Assembly (NCBI RefSeq): GCF_028858725.1
Contig: NC_084760.1
Span: forward strand, 67,461,867-67,525,866
DNA from: Colius striatus
Taxonomy: Eukaryota; Chordata; Aves; Coliiformes; Coliidae
Length of the DNA: 64,000 nucleotides
Direction of reading: 5' to 3'
The position numbers were made by a program, and so were the translations under genes. The notes under the pieces were generated by a model that worked only from the letters and a program-made list of their open reading frames with translations, was not told where the DNA came from and did not search any database. Below are positions 1 to 17,400 of this stretch, piece after piece (position 1 is the stretch's first letter; each line of letters begins with the position of its first letter).

Positions 1-5855
<5,855 letters not shown>

Positions 5856-6066
5856 CTAACCGTCCCACTACCCAGCCGTCATCCCGCCGGTGGGGCACAC
5901 CAGGCCCCTCACACACTCCCCCTCTCCCCAGAGCCGACGTGGACGCGGCCCCCGCTCCTCGCCGCCTCCCGCGGCCGCGCGGATCAGGCCCCTCCGCACC
6001 CGCTGCCCGCGGCCTCACGGTCCCGCCGGGCGCGCGCCGCACGCCTCACGCTGCCCCTACCTCACC

Positions 6067-6255
6067 CGCTAACCTCAGGCCCCCGCCAGGCAGCTCCAGC
6101 CGAGCGCCGAGCGAGGGTAGGCGGTGCGGGGGGAGCTCGCGCCCATTGGCGGCTGGAGGGCGCCTGCGCGGGGCGGTTTCAGCCCCGTTTCCCCCACCTC
6201 CCCCACCCCTGCGCTCCGCTCGGCGCCCGCCCGGCCGCCGCGGCGTGTGTCAGCC
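6067..6255. promoter_or_regulatory. Probable core of the URB2/TAF5L bidirectional promoter
   Basis: The interval contains an inverted CCAAT box (ATTGG at 6145-6149), an overlapping NRF1-like TGCGCGG (6165-6171) and a GC box (GGGGCGG, 6170-6176). There is no TATA box. A possible URB2 exon 1 donor (CGG then GTGAG on the minus strand, GT at 6065-6064) lies to the left, and TAF5L exon 1 lies to the right. The exact start sites are inferred. Confidence 0.65.
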
Positions 6256-6463
6256 AGCTATGGAGCGGCCGCCGCCGCCCGCCGCCGCCGGTCTCCGTGC
6301 AGCACCGGCCGCGCCAGCGCCACCAGCAGCGGCACCCAGGGGAGGCGGCAGCAGCGGCGGCGCGCCCGCCGGCAGCGTCTGGCGCTGCTGGGCGCAGTGA
6401 CAGCGCCCCCCCCCGGCCCCGCCGGACCCCGCCTCCCGCCGCCACCGCCGCCTGCGATGCTCA
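6200..6463 (+). other. TAF5L: TAF5L non-coding first exon (5' limit approximate)
   Basis: A GC-rich exon inferred from its good donor (GTGAGT at 6464) and its position in the CpG island. The transcription start is not determinable; 6200 is an estimate. It carries a complete 46-codon upstream ORF (6260-6400) and a second ATG (6457) that would read out of frame into exon 2. Confidence 0.6.
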
Positions 6464-9400
6464 GTGAGTGGCGGGGAGCGGGGACCGGCGCGGGGCTGCG
6501 GCTCGAGGCCCGCTCAGGGCTGGGGGGGAGGGAGCGCGGTGGGAGGCGGCGCCGGGCCAGCCGGTGGCGGGAGCGGGCCCCGGGCGACACGCCGGGCCGC
6601 CTCGTGGCGGAGGCCCGCAGGCCCGGCCCGGCGCGGCAGGCGGCTCCCGGGAGGCCGGCGGGCCGCGGGGGGAGCCTCGGGCAGGCGGCGGGACGGGCCT
6701 GGGGCGCGGCCTTTAAGGGCAGCCCCGGGGGAGGACAGGGCCGGCCGCCTTCCCCGCGCCCGGAGGTGGCGGGGTCGGCTACCCTCAGTACAGTCTTTAC
6801 TTTTTTTTTCCCTTGAAAAGTGCGTGGGTTTAATTAGCCACATCTTATCTCGCTACTTCTCTTCCTTTCTTTTTTCCTTTTTTTTCCCTTAATCCTAAGA
6901 GGAGAAGACTTTTACTTCTGCGTCCCTTGAGCGAGCAACTCGCAGCTTCCCACCAGCTCAGGCGGCAGCGGCAGCCCCTGCGCGCTCGGCCCGGGTTTCC
7001 GTTGGCAGGGCCTAAAGGCGAGCAGCACTTAGTCCAGCAGCTCTGGGGAGGAGGAGAAAGAAGGAAGGGTTTGGGTGGTGGAGGCTGTAGGGTTAAGGTG
7101 GGTGTAGAAGGGAAGCACGTCCTGCCCAGGTAACGCAGAGGAGATCCCACGCAGTTTGGCTCTGTCTTCGGGGGTGGAAAGGAAAAAAAAGTGCCACAGA
7201 ATTGGCAAAGCTTAATCCCTAGACGGTTAGCCAAGTCCAGGTCCAATGCAAATGGATGCAGGCACTTGTAAAGTCACAGCTGTTTCCTCTCTGCCTCTTC
7301 GCCATCAATACCACTGCTCAGGCAAAAGCCTTCTCCGTAGTTCCTGCTCTCTGCAGCACTATCCCTGTTTTGCACCACCACCACGCTGCGTCTCCGTGTG
7401 CGCTGGTACAGTTTACTTGTCTGTTTTTCTGAACTGCAGATGGTTTTTGTAATGAAGCCCCTCTGCTCTAGAGTCACAATTACCTTTGTACCTCTTTAGA
7501 CTTATCGTGTTTATTCTGAAATTTGGTGATTCTTAGACTAACTTAATGTCACAAAATAAAAGATTTGGTGACTTTGTGGTGTTGGTAGATCCCAAGTTTC
7601 ACCTGTAGTGATAAGAGGTAAAAGATGGTACTTCACTGTCCACAACTGAGGCCTGAGACCATTCTCAGTAGCAGATGGTCAAAATGTGCTTCTGTGGAGT
7701 CTTTTATTGTTTCTTGTGTTTTCTAAAGCTGCTTGTCTTTGGTTCTTCTCTGATCCTCACAGGTCTTTTTTCAGCCTGTTGAGGAGATTGCTGTCAGTGT
7801 CGGGATAGGAGGGCAGAGTTTAAAAGCAGCATTTGCAGTGCTGGTTTTCAAGATGTTTTTCATATGCCTCTCTTGGTAATATTTCAAGGCCGTGGAATCC
7901 ACCTTAAACCTGTATCTGAGAGGTCGCGTACACAGAAAAGTTAATTTCCTTGGCACAGTGCTTAGTACACAGCTAACTTCCAGCTTTTCTAGGGAAGAGG
8001 AACTTGTGATGTGTTTTGTACAATCAGCCTCTCCTCTGTGTTTCTTCAGTGGTTTTGGTTCCTCAAAAAAAGTAACTTCATATCCTTTTTTGGGGGTGCT
8101 CCAATTTGTGACACTGCAGAAGACACTGCATGCAAGCTCTGCAGACTCCTGTTGTGATCTTTCTTCTGTCTTTCGTGATGTATTTTGTCTATCAGTAAAA
8201 TTAGTTAACAGTATTGGTATTTATTGTTCTTGGTGGCTATTTAAGAAGAACAAGGCATCTGAGACTTCTGAATAATTGCTTCAAGCTCTCTACAGGCGTG
8301 GACAGGGATCACTAGAATCATTTTGGTTTGTTTCAAATTTTGGTGATTATCTTCAGTGATGAGAACTAGAGTCTTAAAATTGATTGCAGGTTAAAATGAG
8401 AGTCTTGTCCCTTTTTGCCTGTAAATTCTGCATTGTTGACCTGTTGTGACCTGGCTCAGCTTGAACCCAGCTAAAGGCATTTTGGCAGGCTGTCCTTAGT
8501 TTTATTTTATTATACAATCTTTATTTTGAGGGCCTGATAAAGAATATTTGTAAGAACACTGAGTTTGCTCTTCTTGCACTTTTAATGAACGGTTACCCTG
8601 CTCCTGTGACATTGCTTTTTGTGAAGTATAAAGGCAAAGTGAATGAAGAAGCAAAGATCTGAAATAGAAATAGGAATGATAATGTGTCTGATGCCAATGG
8701 GTGTTTCTTGGTGAAGAAGCATTTCCTGTAAGGTAGTTTGTGCTCTATCATCTGGGAATAAAGAGATCTCCTCGAGCATTGTTACTCACTGCTGTGACTG
8801 CTGGGAGGAGTGTACAAGGTACATGGAGACAGCAAGAAACTGCAGATTGCATAAAGCAGCTGCAAACATGACCCTGCTAATCTTGTCTGTAGAAATTTGG
8901 GCTTCCTTCTTGTCCTGTAAGCTTGGACTGGAATCATCTGCCAGCAACTGCTCCTTTCCCAGTTTTTTCTTTCTTGGTGCTCAGGTGTCCAATGTTGATG
9001 TTAGAATTTGAAACTACTGGGTAAGCTACTGCTCTTTTTTTTTTGCCTTTTGTTTAAAATTTACTGTTTTCTCTGTTGGTCATCTGCTTGTTCAGCACCT
9101 TGAAAAGGCTGATATCAGTGCTCCTCTTGTTTGTCGCTGTCATTTCAAACAGTGCTCTGGATTTCTGCATCTTTCACACCAGTTTTCAGTTTTTCCAATC
9201 CATTATAAGTCTGAGGCATTTGAATTTATCTGTACATGCATGCTGTGCCGTAATGAATAATGATTTTCTCACCAAATCTAACCTAAGTGCAAATTCATCC
9301 TGTAACTGAAGCAAATAGTATGGTCACGGATATTTCTAGATGTACTTCCTTTGTGATTGAACCACAGACCTGAGGTTCATTCGCATGGTTTTGACTTACT

Positions 9401-11342
9401 GAACCACTTCAGAAATATTTAGTTGGATCTGCTCCATGCCATTTTGGGAGCGAATTTCTTTTGGATTATAAGCCAAGTACAACAATCTAGATGCAAACTC
9501 TCCAAAATGGTTTCTAGACCTGAAATATGCATGTGTGAAAGCATCTCAAATATAATGGAATTGCTACCCAAACCTAAGCTGTGTGACAGGCAGCATGCAG
9601 AGGTGTTAGTGTTGACATAGGCAAATCACTTGTGTGTGAGTCTATGCTGGCACCTGAAATGCAGAATGGCAACATAATACATTGTGAAGCTTAGTTCAGG
9701 GTGTGTTTTAGGAGGATGCTAAGATGATGGTCCATCCTGGTGTCCACCCTTTATTCAAGGCCTTCATGGGAATTCTGTCTTTCCTGCAATTTTGTGCAGT
9801 AGAAAAAGTATTGTAATTGAGACAGTGTAAGTCTCAAATATAGTTTATTTAATTGCAAGGAAGATGAGAAGGAAGTTTGCTTTTGGAGTGGATAAAGTTG
9901 TGGTTGAAACCCATTATTTTAATAGGTCTATCTGGAAATGCTTTGAAGGCTCCACGCCTGTTGATGCCCCTTCCACACCCTCAACAGTTATTTCACCTGT
10001 GAAAAGAGGTGAAAATCTTTTTAAACTTATACCCAGAGCATATGGGTTTGCAGTTCCACATATCTGAGTTTTAACTAACTTTTACTGAAACCTTGTATCC
10101 CCATCCACTGGAAGCCCCACAGAGGACTTACTCTTCTAACAGCTGCGATAAGCACTAAAGTGTACATGGGTATTAGAAAAGGCTCATTTGTGATTAAATT
10201 TTTTAAACTGTCATTTTGTTAGAAGTATGGTTTTTACGAGGGAGAGGAATGGGCATCCTTGTCTGTCTCTCCAATGAAACACAGTTTTTCAGATTTAGCT
10301 ACTCAAACCAGAAAGCACTTGTAATATATACGCAGTTCTTGAGGCAGTGGCACTGTAAGGTGTAGAACTCTCTCGAGGAAGCCAGTACCTGTTATTCTGT
10401 AGTATACAACTATTACTTAGTTCTACTTTATTTAAAGACATTTAGGTTATCTAAACATCTGTATAAAATTGATGGCTGTCATGAAGGATTGGTGGCAGTC
10501 AGGGACTACTCAAGCAGCAAAGATTCTGATTCATTCATATTACTGAGGTTTAGCTGAAGCTGAAAGGTAACACCAGGCTCCCAAAAACAAAAGTTTTGGG
10601 ATACTACCAAGCAGTGTTTGTGAGGATGGCTGTCAAAATTTACAGAAAGAAAACTTCAAAGGATTTTTTAAAAAACTTTTGTGGGAGAAAAATCTAGGTA
10701 GATAGGGACAGGCAAAAAAGGTAGAGTGCTCTGCTTTTGTTTATAATCTCCCTGGGTTTTTTTTCTGGGGACTTACCTGACTGAAGTGCCAGAAGCATGT
10801 CTCTAACCTTTAAGTTCAGGCAATAAGCTATTGCTTCTTGGACTTCTCAAGTGAGTTAAACAGGTATGTTATTTAAGGCATTATGATTCTGAAATTTCCT
10901 TCCTGTATATTTCTCAATCCCTTGACTATTCTGGTATGGTTCTGTTGGTTGGTCAAGCAGAAGAATCAGAAAATGACTGAAGAATACCCCAACTGCTACT
11001 GTAAAAAAGCAAAGGGGAGAAACATCGCCTTTAATCAATTAGTTTTTAATAAGATCAGAGACTTCAGCTCACCACTGCAGTTTTAGTGCAGAATCCTCAA
11101 AAGTATTTTGTATTCCTCAGTGAAATTAGTAGAATAAGACAGCAAAATATCTTCATGAGTCTGATTCAAAGTTTCTCGTTATACCTTAGTTCTAAGAGGC
11201 ACGTGCCCTAAGGTTTTGTTTCATACTCGACTAATGAAGTTGTTTTACTTTAGGGATGACAATACTGAGCCATTTGTTTTCTATCGGTCTTAGGATGTGC
11301 CAACACAGTATGAGCCCCATTATCTCTTTCTTGTCTTTTGAG
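6464..11342 (+). other. TAF5L intron 1
   Basis: A 4.9 kb intron. The first 350 bases remain CpG-island sequence and 6800-7130 is moderately GC-rich. From about 7200 the sequence is AT-rich with no repeat, RNA gene or coding segment that I can recognise. Confidence 0.8.
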
Positions 11343-11487
11343 GTCATGAAACGCGTACGCACAGAACAGATTCAGATGGCAGTGTCCTGCTACCTCAAGC
11401 GCCGTCAGTATGTGGACTCAGAAGGTCCCCTAAAACAAGGGCTGAGGCTGTGTCAGACTGCTGAAGAGATGGCAGCTAATCTCACAG
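11343..11487 (+). CDS. TAF5L: TAF5L exon 2 (start codon, codons 1-47)
   Basis: The acceptor is CTTGTCTTTTGAG and the ATG at 11346 follows three exon bases (GTC). The donor is GTAATC at 11488, phase 1. It encodes the helical start and EEMAANLT. Confidence 0.97.
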
Positions 11488-14400
11488 GTAATCCTGTCAC
11501 GTTTTCCACACGTGGTTCTCGACAGAATTGTGACAAATTGGTAATTACATTAATCTGTCTGTATGTATGGCCAACTCTCCTTTTGGTAAAAAAAAAAAAG
11601 AACAAACCAAGAGTTTTCCCAGTGTGAATTTGGTGAGTTATGAACTTCTGAAGAATGAAAATGTGGATGAAAGTGTAAGAAGATGAGATTCATCATTAGA
11701 GAATCAACAGGCTGAAACAGCAGGTTATGGTAGTGGAAAACACATGTGGTATATCCCAAAGAACATGAAGTCTGGTGAGTTGTGGTGCTTTAGGGTGGAG
11801 GTGAGATGAGGAATTAAGCAGATGTAGAAAAATGTATTGTATCTTTGTACTCCAGGACAACTATATTGTGTGAAATGGGAGTTATACAAGCTGTTTCAGC
11901 TTTCTAGTTGTGAAAACTCCAAGCTGTCACTTGAAAAAAAAACACCCCTTCAGTGGATGAGATGGTTTATTTCCCTGCATGTGCTTTCTCGTCTTTCTTA
12001 AAGACTTCTGAATCATATTAGACTACCTGCTTTTCAAATTCTATTTGTGACAGTCTTCATTGTAATTACTTTTTCTACTGTATCAAACTATGCTACTGCT
12101 TGATTGTGTACAAATATTTAAAAGGTGCAAGCAATGTGGAGATCAACTTTTACAAGTAAATTTAACCTTTATATAGAAAATACTGGGCTGACCTTTGGGT
12201 GAAAATGCAAGGAGGATTCTGATAATGAAACTGCTTAGATTGTGACAGTATCGCAGGCTAAGGGTGGTGGAGACCTTAGTGATACAATTTGATTTGACAA
12301 AACTTTAGTTGCTGTGCTTCTAGCTAGATAAGACTGGATGCTAAAATAGCTCTTTCCACCTGTAGAGTATTTTGTCATAGTTATAACCCAAAGTGAACGA
12401 CTTGTGTCAGCCCGAAGGAAATTGGGTAATATTTCCTTGTTTGAATTGACTTGCATTATCTTAGTACTTTTAACTTTCTGGCTGTTTTCAGAGTAACTAC
12501 CGAAAGTTTGTTGCTGCTCCATGAAGTAATGGTGGGGGACATGGCAAAGGAATGAAAGCAAAATAAAATGCTCAATTGTTTTTGATGGGAGGTTGTACAG
12601 GAGAGGTCAGCAGAAAGGTCGATGTTGAAATGGGATTAGAATCGGGGAGCAGTGCATAGCAGGACACAAGAGTATCTGAAAACAGATGAATTGGATTGCA
12701 AGCCCTCACGTTCCCAGATGGTCTTATGCAGAAGAAAAAGTTTGAATGAGTGCATGATTGAGTTTTGTCTTTTTACTAGTCTTCTACCAAACGTTATTAC
12801 TAAAATTATTCTTGTTAGCTTGTATCTTCCATATCCCCTTGCACTGGGGCAAGGGATTGTGACTGGTGATTCAGAACTTAGTCATCAGTTTTCATTAGAA
12901 CTGAAAATAGTCTGCCTTCATGTATTCAGCTGTTTACTGCTTCTTGTCGAACATGTTCGTAGTAAGTTGACAGTGAGTATGCTGCAGTTCCGTGACTGAC
13001 TGTCACAAAAGAAAAACCCAGCTTGTACTTATTCTGACAAAAGAGGCTGAAAATACTTTCTGCTGCAGTCATCATAGTTTTGTAGACTGAATAAACTGAC
13101 CAGATTCTAAAGCCTGCATTTATTTCAGGGAAAGGGATCAAATATATTTTTCTGAAGATGTTTTTGCTCATTCTTTAACAAAACTCAGATTGCTTTTTCT
13201 GTTCAACTCTCTTCTTTTGTTTGACTTTTAAGTCAACAAGCCTGTATAAGTGAGAGAGATGCTTACTTCTATCTTCAATTCTTTTGTTTCTTCTTTCACA
13301 CCGAGAACTATAATCTGTTGTTGGGTTTTAGTTAGTTTTACCTCAACATCTCTTTTTGTCATCTTCCAGAGTCTCCTCAGTTCATCCCTTCTCTATGGCT
13401 TCATATACATGTTACATTTGTACAGCTCTGTTTTCACAGAATGATAGAGAACACAGGTTGGAAGGGACCTTGAAAGATCATTTGGCCCAACCGTTCATGG
13501 GGAAAGGTGCCCAGATGAGATTATCTAGCACCCAGTCCAATCGCATCTACAGTAAAGAACAGCACAGGGCTTCCTCGTGACTGTCCCGTACTCCTGTAAA
13601 AAGCTAGAAGAGTATTTGAGGCCAGAATGAGTGACTAAGGAAGGGTTCCTGTAATACTGCTGGACGACGCTGTCAACACATAGGGATGGATGTTCTTAGG
13701 ACCATTGGGGAAGACGGAAAAGAAATTACAGTAGTTGTATTAATGTATGAGAAGGATAGGTCCAGTGTTTTACTTCCACCAGGAGAAAAACATACTTGGA
13801 AATTTACTCTTATTTTGGAATTAGTTGAGCTCTTGATCATTTTTGCAGTTCTGGTTGGTGTAAAGTTTTGTGAAGAAAAAATTAGAATTTGAACGTGTAA
13901 TAACTGTCTGGAGGGTTCATTTACCATTTACTTGATGCATAATAATTGCCCAAGTGAGAATGTTCCAGGATAAGTAGACAAAGGTGATGTTTCTCTTTCT
14001 GAAGCATGAAATATAACTTAAATTTGGAGTTGTTTACACAGAGAAAGTTAACTAGGTGGCATAAAGGGAGCACTTCATAAAGCCAAGGACAGTAAGTTGT
14101 GCTTGCACGGCATGAGCAAGATGGCAAGTCATTCCCATTCCTTCTGAAGGGAGGCCACCAGAACTCTGTGAAGAGTTGGCCTTTGTATGTAACACTGTGA
14201 CATGACATAAAAGGCAGGCCTTTGTATTTTTGCTTTTCTTTGCTTTTAAAAAGAGTAGAGTGGGTGACATTGAAAACTGTCACTATGCATTTTTGAGTTA
14301 CTGCATGTGTATGCATGTAGTTTACTTACACTGAATATTGATTATACTAAAAGTCCAAACAGCAGAGTCTTTTACTGTAGCTGTTAAGTAATACCAGTGT

Positions 14401-17400
14401 GTGAACCTGGAGTTCTTATCAGCTTTGAGTTTCTGAAGCAGCCAGTCTGTGGGAAGTGTAGTGCATCTGTACTTTTCAACAAGTTGTATTTGTTTATTTC
14501 TAAACTGATTTGAGAGAAGATATGGTATTGATGCTAGAATCTGTATTTGTTTTTTCCCATGAGGGAATGATGAGTACAGCCCAGCTCTCTTTTTCCAAAG
14601 CTCAACTCAGCTTGCCCTGGAGAGTTGGTAAACATAGCTCCTGTATTTCTGTAAGCTCCAGGAAGATAGACCTGTGTCTTACCAGAGAGAAGGAGAGAGA
14701 AGAATAGCGACAGGCTGCCTGCACACCATGTGGTGATCTCTTTTTAATTAGAAGCATTGAGACGAGCTGGAGGCTGGCCTATCTCTCTTTAGCATGCGAA
14801 CATTTGATGATGTTGTTTATAGAGTTCCAGGACTGTCAGAGTTGTGCCTGTGTGCACGAGCCAAATGCTGGAACACAAAGTGATCAGTCAGGAGTATGAA
14901 GGCAAAGAGAGACTCAGAAAGATGTTGAAGGAGTTGAAAGTGAGAGTAATGAAAGTAAGTTATATGGAGGGGAAAATAGTTACAAATTGAAACAAAAATT
15001 AGGAAAGCAAAACAGTGAAACTCCATGTTCTTCTTAGCTGCAGAAAAATAGCCATATTAGTTTCTGTAGCCTGTAAATTTGAAATTCTGTAAGTTCCATT
15101 TCTAATCGCTGGTATATGTATATGCTTAGGGTATGTTGATGGGTGCATAGTCTCCCATTGGATTCTCAGTTTAGCAGAAGAACAAAGCTTTGGTGCTAGA
15201 GATAAAGCTTTTTCTAAGTAGTTCATAACTATTTTTACCAGAGTGGATACTAGTTCTGAGAATCAGTTTAACACCACCTTGGGAAACTAGCAACTAGGTT
15301 TATGGTCAAATACTAGCTACAGTTTGACCTAAAATCCTCAGGAAGAAGGACACATTTTAATTAAAAACTGTTTTCTTAGAGATTCAGTGTGTTTTCACCT
15401 CCACCTCTGGGAGACTAGTAAATGATAATGAATTATCATTTGTTGTAAATGATAATGACCAGGACAAGGAATTTGAGACTGTTGAGATAGTGTCACTGCA
15501 AACCACCTGTCCACAATGGTTGGTAGGTACACCTGAAAAAGAAACTTTGTTTTGGAAAAAGTTTTAGATTGCTTTCTTCATCTTTTGTGACTGGAAAGTA
15601 GTAAAACCACTGAGTGTCTTGGATAACTGTTAAGAGATCTGTAATGGTGTTACTCTGAATTTCTTTGGGGACTTATGGTTGTATTTGAAAACTTAAAAAT
15701 GTATTCTGGGGGGAGCAAGTGAGTTACTGAGAGTTTTAGAGGGGATTTTTAAGCTTTTGGTGGACTTTCTCATTCATGCTCTGTCTAGGTTGTTAATGCC
15801 ATGTTTAGATGTCATCCTTGGACAATTTGAAAGATTAGATGCCATCATGGTGGCTGCATTACTGTGGATGTTATGAGAAACTTTGTTTCCAGACATACAT
15901 GGGAAAACTCCTCAAATCCTTATTTAATTTTTACTTATTTTACAGTCCAATCTGAATCTGGTTGTGCCAACGTTGTGTCTGCAGCTCCCTGCGTGGCAGA
16001 GCCACAACAATATGAAGTACAGTTTGGACGACTACGCAATTTTCTCACAGGTAAATACCAAAAAGCAAGGAAGAAGAAAGGAGATTTTTTTTTTTTGTCA
16101 TTGCAATGAGTAAAGAACAACATAATAAAATTGAATATTGTGTCTCTAATAATATTTTCATTTCCAGTTTTGAGATTTCAGTTACTACCATTAGAAATAT
16201 TTAATTTTTCTTTTTTGTTATTGCGGTGTGAGTGCTGAGTACCTTTGGCTGTCGTAAACAGCTGACTGTTTGGCTTTTCTTAACCAAACATTTGACCTTT
16301 GTAGGTCCTTCTACGCCAAAGCACACATTTACAGGACAAGAGGAAGATTAGTGTGTTTTATGTGAGAGGCAGGTAACTTGGAAATGGGTGTAGTTCTCTG
16401 CTGTCTTCTAGTTCAGTGGTTTTAATTTTATTCATAATTGTTGTATGTTTGTGATGGTCTAGATTTTTTAGGGGGAATATTTTCCCTTAAATTCGTCTGT
16501 AACTGGCTTTGAGACCGGAGGTATATGACAGAATGTTAAAAAAATCTCATTCTGTAGTGTGATGCAGAAGACAGTAATTATTTTTCTTGGTTTTAATAAT
16601 TTTTAAAAAAAGGTGCTCCTGAGAATATCCTTATTTTTTCTATTAGTCTTAAATGTTTGGAGAAGAAAGCAGATAAGATTTTAGGGACTAATACTGAGGG
16701 AGGTGAGGTTGCCTCACCCCTCTTGCCTTTGGGCACCTCTAGATTTGTCCAGTGTAGGAATTTTATCCCAGTGTGTGTAACACTAGGATTAATATTCCTG
16801 ATAGTTGTTGAAAGGAAAGGGAGGAAGGCAGAAATTTGTCAGTTCTCAGCCTTGCCCCTTAGCTTCAACACTTAGTTGCACTTAGTTCAACACCATTGCA
16901 CTTAAGTTTGTGAGGTGAATTCTTACAGTGTAATAAGATTTTTGAGAGGTATGATTGTTCTCTTCAGTGGTTTAAATACTGCTTGGGGAAGTGCTAGATG
17001 TGGGTTTCATGTCCAGGTTGACTGTTTTCATCTTGTTTATCTCTCTTGCTTACTTTTGACTTCTTACACCTGTGAACTGCTTTTATTTCTGCCAGGGAGT
17101 AACTTGCCAGAGATAAGGCACAGCAGGACACTTCCTGTTCCTGTGATGCCTGCCCCAAGGGGCAGTGAGGAGCAGTCAGGGAACTAGGACCACTGAATCA
17201 TTTAGGAATTACTCTAGACATCCTTAGTTCAACCATCTGCTCAAAACAGGCTGAGATCGGAGTTTCATCAGTTGCTCAGGACCTTGTACAGCAAGGTTTT
17301 GAAAATCAAAAAGTGTAGAGATTGCTCTGCACCTCTGGGCCCCAGCTGCAGGGCTGGGTGATGTGCTGAGAATTGCCTTTGCAGCAGCTTGGAGCTGGCT

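Larger units (their letters stand above)
11488..15945 (+). other. TAF5L intron 2
   Basis: A 4.5 kb AT-rich intron. It contains one short CR1 fragment (13434-13550) and a small inverted repeat (15420-15456). Nothing else is recognisable. Confidence 0.8.

Noticed and set aside
5939-6892. Several long overlapping open frames on both strands around the URB2/TAF5L promoter
   Set aside because: They reflect low stop-codon frequency in GC-rich DNA. Only the leader uORFs named above have a transcript context.
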